Notes under the pieces: model-generated
Database searches by the model: none
Told to the model about the DNA's origin: nothing
The model's input: the letters and a program-made list of their open reading frames with translations, nothing else
Part shown: one piece after another, positions 59,412 to 64,000 of the stretch
Layout of the letters: each line of letters opens with the position of its first letter
Numbering within the stretch: the first letter of the stretch is position 1
Made by a program: the position numbers and the translations under genes
Assembly (NCBI RefSeq): GCF_040047665.1
Contig: NZ_CP157355.1
Location: 1-64,000, forward strand
DNA length: 64,000 nucleotides
Direction: 5' to 3'
Origin: Chitinibacter sp. FCG-7
GTDB taxonomy: Bacteria > Pseudomonadota > Gammaproteobacteria > Burkholderiales > Chitinibacteraceae

Positions 59412-61920
59412 TCGCGGCTCCTTTGATTGCTTCTTCTAGTTTGAGTAATACACTCGCCATATTGGCCCCTGTCTGAAAGCGTGCATCGGCATTTTTTTCC
59501 AAGGCTTTCATGATGATTTTAATAACGACCGCCGGGATTTTCGGATTGTAATTGCGCGGATCGGTTGGCGGCTGCTGGGTAATCCGGAACATCAACTCGG
59601 CCATCGACTCCCCGACAAACGGCAGATAACCCGTTAGCAGCTGATACAGCATCACGCCCAGTGAAAACAGATCCGAACGTCCGTCGATGTGTTTACCAGC
59701 CAGCTGCTCAGGCGACATAAACGACGGTGTGCCCAGCACCATACCGGTTTTGGTTTTGGACGAATCGGTAATGCGAGCAATACCAAAGTCGGTCACCTTG
59801 ACCGTCCGGGTTTTCCGGTCGTACATCACATTGGCAGGCTTGATGTCGCGATGCACCACGCCAGCCTGATGCGCATAATCAAGCGCTTGCGCGATTTGCC
59901 GCACAATGGTGACCGCCTCCAGCAAAGGCAATAAATGGCCTGGCTTGGTATACGGGGTCAGGTCTTCACCGGCCAGAAATTCCATCGCGATATACGCCAG
60001 ATCATGCTCTTCGCCAGCGTCAAAAATCGTCACGATATTCGGATGATTCAAGCGCCCGGCAGTTTCGGCCTCGCGAAAAAAACGCTCGCGCGCTTCGGCG
60101 AGCAAATCGGCTTCAAACTCCAGCGACAAGGCCATGGTTTTGATTGCAACGCTGCGGGAAATTTTGGGGTCTTTCCCCAGATAAACCGTCCCCATCGCGC
60201 CCTTGCCCAGCTCTTTTTCCAGCTGGTAGCGCCCCAGCATCGGCTTGACGACATCGCCATCGAGCAAAATCTGTGTTCCGCCTTGTGCGCCCGCGCCCAG
60301 AATCACCGTTTCGGACATCTGCCTTGCGGTTTTCATTTTTTCTGCCAGATCACGATACTGCGGATCATGTGCATGCATCAGACGGTAAACCGACTCAGCC
60401 TTATTAAACTGGCGTTTGCGCTCAAAATCGAGCGCCAGATTGTACATGACTTCCATCATGCCCTCGTCGAGCGGCACCCGGCGCAGCTTGTCAAACGCCA
60501 TATCGAGCTGCCCCTGATTTTGCAGCGCCAGACCCAGCATGCGGTTTGATTCGGCCGATTCAGCCGACGACTTTTCCTCGCGCGCTTCGGTGAGCAGAAA
60601 ATGCTTGGTCGTCAGCGCCAGATGCCCGATCAGCAGCAAGCAGGCCGGTGCCATCATTGGCAGCCAGAGCATGGCCGAATACATCATCAGGTATTGCCCC
60701 GCAAGCAAGGCCAGCAAAGCGCCAGCGGTCGATACTGCCCCGGCTTGCGCACGAAGCCGCGGCAATACCATTACCAGATACAAGGCCACCAGCAAGACCA
60801 GCGCCACAGAAAACCAGACCGCCCACGCCGGAGTACGATACACCTGCTGTTCAAGCAAGGCCGAAATCGCTTGCGCCGTCATCACCACCGGGCTACTGCT
60901 GGCCTCCACTGGCGTGCTCAAGGTGTCACCCAGGCCAGGCGCGGTAACGCCGATCAGTACAATTTTGTCGCGATATTTGCTGGCCGCAATTTTGCCCGCC
61001 AGCACGTCGTAAAACGAATCCACCACAAACACTGGCTGGCCCTGCTGATCAGCATAAAAATGTGGGAAGACCTGCGCTTCAGGCGTAGTAGGCCAGCGCA
61101 AGGAGCCCAGCTGCAGGCCACGCCCGAAATCGAGCCGGATTTGCCGCTGCGGCACATTCAACGCCTGGGCGCTGGCTTGCGTGAAAAAGCTGGGAAATAG
61201 CGCATCGTAATACACCAGCGCCAGCGGCAAGGCGCGCACAACGCCATCGGCATCCTGATCAAACACCAGCGGTGCCACCGCTTTGGCGGCTTCACCGATT
61301 TCCGGCACCGGCACCACCGGCATAATCACCGAGCGCGGCTGGCCGCGAGCGGGGTCGCCCTCGGCATCGATTTCCTGGCGCAAAATAAAATCGGGCAGCT
61401 CGGCGTCCGGGCTGCCGCTTTGTGCGCCCAGCGAATACAACATCGGCAGCATCACATTGCCTGCCTTGCCAATGCTGGCGGCCAGCTGCTGATCGACATT
61501 CAGTTTTTCAATGTTTTGCGCCAGCTCGGCGGGCAACTCGGGAGGGTAATAGTCGGGCTGGGCGGCCACTTTTTCGGCCAGTTGCTGCAGATAATCGAGG
61601 CCACGATCACGCTGCGGTTCGGTAAAAAACACTGTGGATAATATTTGCGACGCGCCAGCGGCGTGCAGCTGATCAATCAGTCGGGCATGAATATCGCGCG
61701 ACCACGGCCAGCGCCCCAGATTATCCAGGCTGGTCTGATCAATACCGATGATGGCAATGCGGGTTGACGGTGCGCGGCTAATCCAGCGCATGCTCTGATC
61801 ATAGGCCTTGCTTTCCAGATCACGGATCAGCGGCGTGGTTTGCCACAGCAAGGCAAACAGCACGACGACAATCAGCCCCACCGCCCAGTCACTGCGCCAA
61901 CCTTTCAAAGTCATGCTCAT
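59386..61920 (-). CDS. CHASE2-domain transmembrane Ser/Thr protein kinase
   Basis: 844 residues. One N-terminal membrane segment (about 13-31), a periplasmic CHASE2 sensor (about 32-350), three further membrane segments (about 360-435), a TPR-like helical stretch (about 445-540) and a Hanks-type kinase domain (about 565-830). Kinase motifs: ELGKGAMGTVYLG (glycine loop), VAIKTM (ATP lysine), VVHRDIKPANVMYD and VTDFGIAR. It is catalytically complete. The periplasmic signal is unknown. First gene of the six-gene signalling block, 68 bp after mtgA. Confidence 0.93.
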   Translation of the reverse strand: MSMTLKGWRSDWAVGLIVVVLFALLWQTTPLIRDLESKAYDQSMRWISRAPSTRIAIIGIDQTSLDNLGRWPWSRDIHARLIDQLHAAGASQILSTVFFTEPQRDRGLDYLQQLAEKVAAQPDYYPPELPAELAQNIEKLNVDQQLAASIGKAGNVMLPMLYSLGAQSGSPDAELPDFILRQEIDAEGDPARGQPRSVIMPVVPVPEIGEAAKAVAPLVFDQDADGVVRALPLALVYYDALFPSFFTQASAQALNVPQRQIRLDFGRGLQLGSLRWPTTPEAQVFPHFYADQQGQPVFVVDSFYDVLAGKIAASKYRDKIVLIGVTAPGLGDTLSTPVEASSSPVVMTAQAISALLEQQVYRTPAWAVWFSVALVLLVALYLVMVLPRLRAQAGAVSTAGALLALLAGQYLMMYSAMLWLPMMAPACLLLIGHLALTTKHFLLTEAREEKSSAESAESNRMLGLALQNQGQLDMAFDKLRRVPLDEGMMEVMYNLALDFERKRQFNKAESVYRLMHAHDPQYRDLAEKMKTARQMSETVILGAGAQGGTQILLDGDVVKPMLGRYQLEKELGKGAMGTVYLGKDPKISRSVAIKTMALSLEFEADLLAEARERFFREAETAGRLNHPNIVTIFDAGEEHDLAYIAMEFLAGEDLTPYTKPGHLLPLLEAVTIVRQIAQALDYAHQAGVVHRDIKPANVMYDRKTRTVKVTDFGIARITDSSKTKTGMVLGTPSFMSPEQLAGKHIDGRSDLFSLGVMLYQLLTGYLPFVGESMAELMFRITQQPPTDPRNYNPKIPAVVIKIIMKALEKNADARFQTGANMASVLLKLEEAIKGAANAKSVERP

Positions 61921-61988
61921 CCTCGTTTTCTCGTGTGGCGTTTGCAGTAGGCCAGTTCCAGCAGGCCAGTCATTGCGGTACGGATCAA

Positions 61989-62690
61989 TTACGGTATATC
62001 GGCGTAAGCCATCCGGCGCTGAATGATGGCGCTTTTTCGCAGCAAGCGGCGATCATTGCGGTGCGTATCGTAGTAACGCGGATTGGTCACCATCGCCGCC
62101 ATTTTGGCCGCTTGCGCGCGGCCAAGCCGCTGGGCGCTGGTTTTATAGTAGTGACGCGCCGCAGCTTCTGCACCAAAAACGCCGTCACCCCATTCGATGA
62201 CATTTAAGTACACCTCAAAAATCCGGCGCTTATCCCATGCGGTCTCGATCATCACGGTAAGGATCGCCTCTTCCACCTTGCGTAAGGGGTTGCGGCTGCC
62301 GGATAGAAACAGATTTTTGGCCAATTGCTGACTGATCGTCGAGCCACCGGCGACAATTCGCCCTTTCTTGATGTTTTTTTCCCACGCCGTTTGCATGCCT
62401 TCCCAGTCAAAGCCTTCGTGATCGAGAAATTTGGCGTCTTCAGAGGCGACCAGCGCGCGTTTCAAATTGGGCGAAATTTTGTCGTAATCGACCCACTCGA
62501 ATTTCAATTGCGCTTCGGGATTGGTCTCTTGCAAACGTTCAAGCTGGACATTCATAAATGCGGTGTCGCTCGGATTAATCCAGCGCCACGCAATAATATG
62601 CAGCAACATCCACAGATTCCAGGCCAGAAACAGCGCCAGCAGCAGCAAGACGCCGCGCCCTATCCAGCCAGCCATACTGATATTTTTCAT
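61989..62690 (-). CDS. mtgA: Monofunctional biosynthetic peptidoglycan transglycosylase
   Basis: 233 residues. One membrane anchor (about 8-33) and a GT51 domain: ASEDAKFLDHEGFDWEGMQ (catalytic Glu), GRIVAGGSTISQQLAKNLFLS, RKVEEAILTVMIE and WGDGVFGAEAAARHYY. It polymerises lipid II in cell-wall synthesis. It follows aroE in the same direction, and an intergenic repeat lies between the two. Confidence 0.95.
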   Translation of the reverse strand: MKNISMAGWIGRGVLLLLALFLAWNLWMLLHIIAWRWINPSDTAFMNVQLERLQETNPEAQLKFEWVDYDKISPNLKRALVASEDAKFLDHEGFDWEGMQTAWEKNIKKGRIVAGGSTISQQLAKNLFLSGSRNPLRKVEEAILTVMIETAWDKRRIFEVYLNVIEWGDGVFGAEAAARHYYKTSAQRLGRAQAAKMAAMVTNPRYYDTHRNDRRLLRKSAIIQRRMAYADIP

Positions 62691-62703
62691 CTTAAACCAA
62701 CAG

Positions 62704-62752
62704 GGGTATTACCCCAAAAAGCAATTAATACAAGACCTACAGAGCAATACCC
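62704..62752. repeat. GGGTAT/ATACCC repeat, copy 8
   Basis: GGGTATT (62704-62710) pairs with AATACCC (62746-62752). It shares ACAAGACCTACAGA and ATACCCATT with copy 7. It lies between aroE and mtgA. Confidence 0.6.
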
Positions 62753-62767
62753 ATTGTAGCCATGGAG

Positions 62768-63604
62768 TTACAGCTGGGTGCGCATCCAGTCCAGCACGGG
62801 CGCGACATCAGGGCGCAGGCCAGTCCACACATGAAACGCCTCGGCTGCCTGCCCCACCAGCATGCCCAGACCATCAACGCGCTGCGTCACGCCCGCCTCG
62901 CGCACCTGAGCCAGAAACGGCGTTTCATCCTTGCCATACATCATGTCGTAAGCGAGGGCACCCGGCGCAAAGACTGAATCGGCAATCGGCAAGCGCTCGC
63001 CGCCAAGACTGGCGGAGGTGGCGTTGATGATCAGATCAAACTGGCCGGAAATCGCGGTGTATTCACAAGCTTGCAAAGGAATCGGCGTATTGCGTTGAAA
63101 ATGCTCAATCAGATTTTGCGCCTTACTCAAGGTACGGTTCGCCAGCGTCAGACTTGCGGGGGGTTGCGCCAGCAAGGGGAGTATCACGCCACGCGCCGCG
63201 CCGCCTGCGCCCAGCAGCAAGATACGCCTACCCCGTATATCGGTATGGCGCAGGACATCGGCCACCAGACCTGCTCCGTCGGTATTGTCACCCAGCCAGC
63301 TACCATCGCTTTGCAGTTGCAAGGTATTGACCGCTCCTGCGGCTTGGGCTCGTTCGCTCAAAGTGCTTGCCAGACGAAAAGCTTCTTCTTTAAAAGGCAC
63401 CGTTACATTCGCGCCACGCCCGCCTGCGGCGGCAAAGTCATTCACACTGACCGCAAAGCCATCCAGCGGCGCGAGCAGTCGCTCGTATGAAAAGCCCTCA
63501 ACGACAGGATGACCCGCAAACTGCGCTGCAAATGCAGCGTGAATCTGGGGCGATTTGGAATGGGCAATCGGGTTGCCGATCACAACATAAGTTGCTTGGG
63601 TCAT
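62768..63604 (-). CDS. aroE: Shikimate dehydrogenase
   Basis: 278 residues. It reduces 3-dehydroshikimate with NADPH in aromatic amino-acid synthesis. Motifs: [16 protein letters not shown], the catalytic Lys in [39 protein letters not shown] and the NRT motif ANRTLSKAQ. Upstream of mtgA as in many betaproteobacteria. Confidence 0.95.
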   Translation of the reverse strand: MTQATYVVIGNPIAHSKSPQIHAAFAAQFAGHPVVEGFSYERLLAPLDGFAVSVNDFAAAGGRGANVTVPFKEEAFRLASTLSERAQAAGAVNTLQLQSDGSWLGDNTDGAGLVADVLRHTDIRGRRILLLGAGGAARGVILPLLAQPPASLTLANRTLSKAQNLIEHFQRNTPIPLQACEYTAISGQFDLIINATSASLGGERLPIADSVFAPGALAYDMMYGKDETPFLAQVREAGVTQRVDGLGMLVGQAAEAFHVWTGLRPDVAPVLDWMRTQL

Positions 63605-63684
63605 GGGTTAGATCGCGGCACAAATAAAAAGTGAGGCGTAGTTTACACTGCACGCCTCACGCCTTACACCTTTGCCGTCACAAA

Positions 63685-64000
63685 TTAGCCTTGTTTCCAT
63701 GGCAAGCCAGCGGCTTGCCAGCCGTTTTTGTGGCCGCGCTGCTCGTTTTCGTCCTTGTCGCCCTCAAAGCCTTCCAGAATATTCATCGCCGCGGCATAGC
63801 CATGCTGCGTGGCCAGAATGGCGGCATCGTGCGAGCGCGCACCAGAGCGGCACAAAAACATCACTACCGCTTCCGGGTCGACCTTGGTTTTAAGCTGCGT
63901 CAGGAAATTGGGATTACTGGCCATGCCCGGATACGATTTCCACTCAATCAGCTCGGCCTGCGGCACCACGCCCACCCATTGCCATTCCGCATGCGTGCGC
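63685..64000 (-). CDS. Rhodanese-like sulfurtransferase, cut by the window edge
   Basis: At least 105 residues; the 5' end is beyond position 64000. The visible part starts RTHAEWQWVGVVPQAELIEWKS. The active-site loop is VMFLCRSGARSHDAA with the catalytic Cys. It ends NGWQAAGLPWKQG. Single-domain rhodanese; the sulfur acceptor is unknown. It lies upstream of aroE on the same strand. Confidence 0.85.
   Translation of the reverse strand, partial: RTHAEWQWVGVVPQAELIEWKSYPGMASNPNFLTQLKTKVDPEAVVMFLCRSGARSHDAAILATQHGYAAAMNILEGFEGDKDENEQRGHKNGWQAAGLPWKQG

Noticed and set aside
53080-61920. Type VI secretion accessory module (PpkA/PppA/Fha)
   Set aside because: Kinase, phosphatase and FHA protein would fit, but no tss or hcp/vgrG genes are present, and the ATPase is of PilB/GspE type rather than ClpV.

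Overview
The window looks like ordinary chromosome from a betaproteobacterium, most likely order Neisseriales near the chitin-degrading Chitinibacter/Deefgea/Iodobacter group. That placement is inference from gene order (pyrG-kdsA-eno-ftsB, aroE-mtgA, nadK/hrcA divergent), from the protein families present (large NAD-glutamate dehydrogenase, DUF1631, DUF2917) and from the amino-sugar-type uptake locus. There is no rRNA, tRNA, CRISPR array, integrase or transposase that I can see, and coding density is high.

Layout. 1-16.8 kb holds a membrane GGDEF/EAL protein, rph, a DUF1631 protein, NAD-glutamate dehydrogenase, prfB-lysS, an HU protein, an MdfA-type exporter and mnmC. 16.9-19.1 kb has two small proteins and a MocR-type regulator. 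19.2-23.8 kb is the minus-strand pyrG-kdsA-eno-ftsB block. 23.8-25.7 kb has two SDR enzymes, one of them PhaB-like. 25.8-31.6 kb is a complete RND efflux operon (adaptor, pump, outer-membrane channel), with adaptor and channel each broken by one base. tyrS follows. 33.4-39.6 kb is a sugar ABC importer (binding protein, double ATPase, permease), a GH3/NagZ-like hexosaminidase broken by one base, and a LuxR-type regulator. 40.0-43.7 kb is trpG-trpD-trpC with three unrelated small genes between them. 43.9-53.0 kb carries an HDOD protein, a glycine-rich exported protein, a TadA-phosphatase fusion, recN, nadK, hrcA, mltB and a small membrane protein.

53.1-61.9 kb is the most interesting block. It is a compact minus-strand set of six genes: CHASE2-Ser/Thr kinase, PP2C phosphatase, FHA protein, class II cyclic-nucleotide phosphodiesterase-like metallo-beta-lactamase, GAF-PilB/GspE ATPase and GAF-HD-GYP protein. 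It reads as a Ser/Thr phosphorylation circuit joined to a secretion/pilus-type motor ATPase and to cyclic-nucleotide turnover. mtgA, aroE and a rhodanese cut by the window edge lie upstream of it.

Other points. The gene for tRNA adenosine deaminase is fused in frame to a tyrosine-phosphatase domain. An intergenic hairpin family with GGGTAT/ATACCC ends occurs at about eight sites. A second repeat flanks nadK in inverted orientation. prfB lacks the usual programmed frameshift. Three single-base frameshifts fall within 11 kb, which could be sequencing error or real decay.
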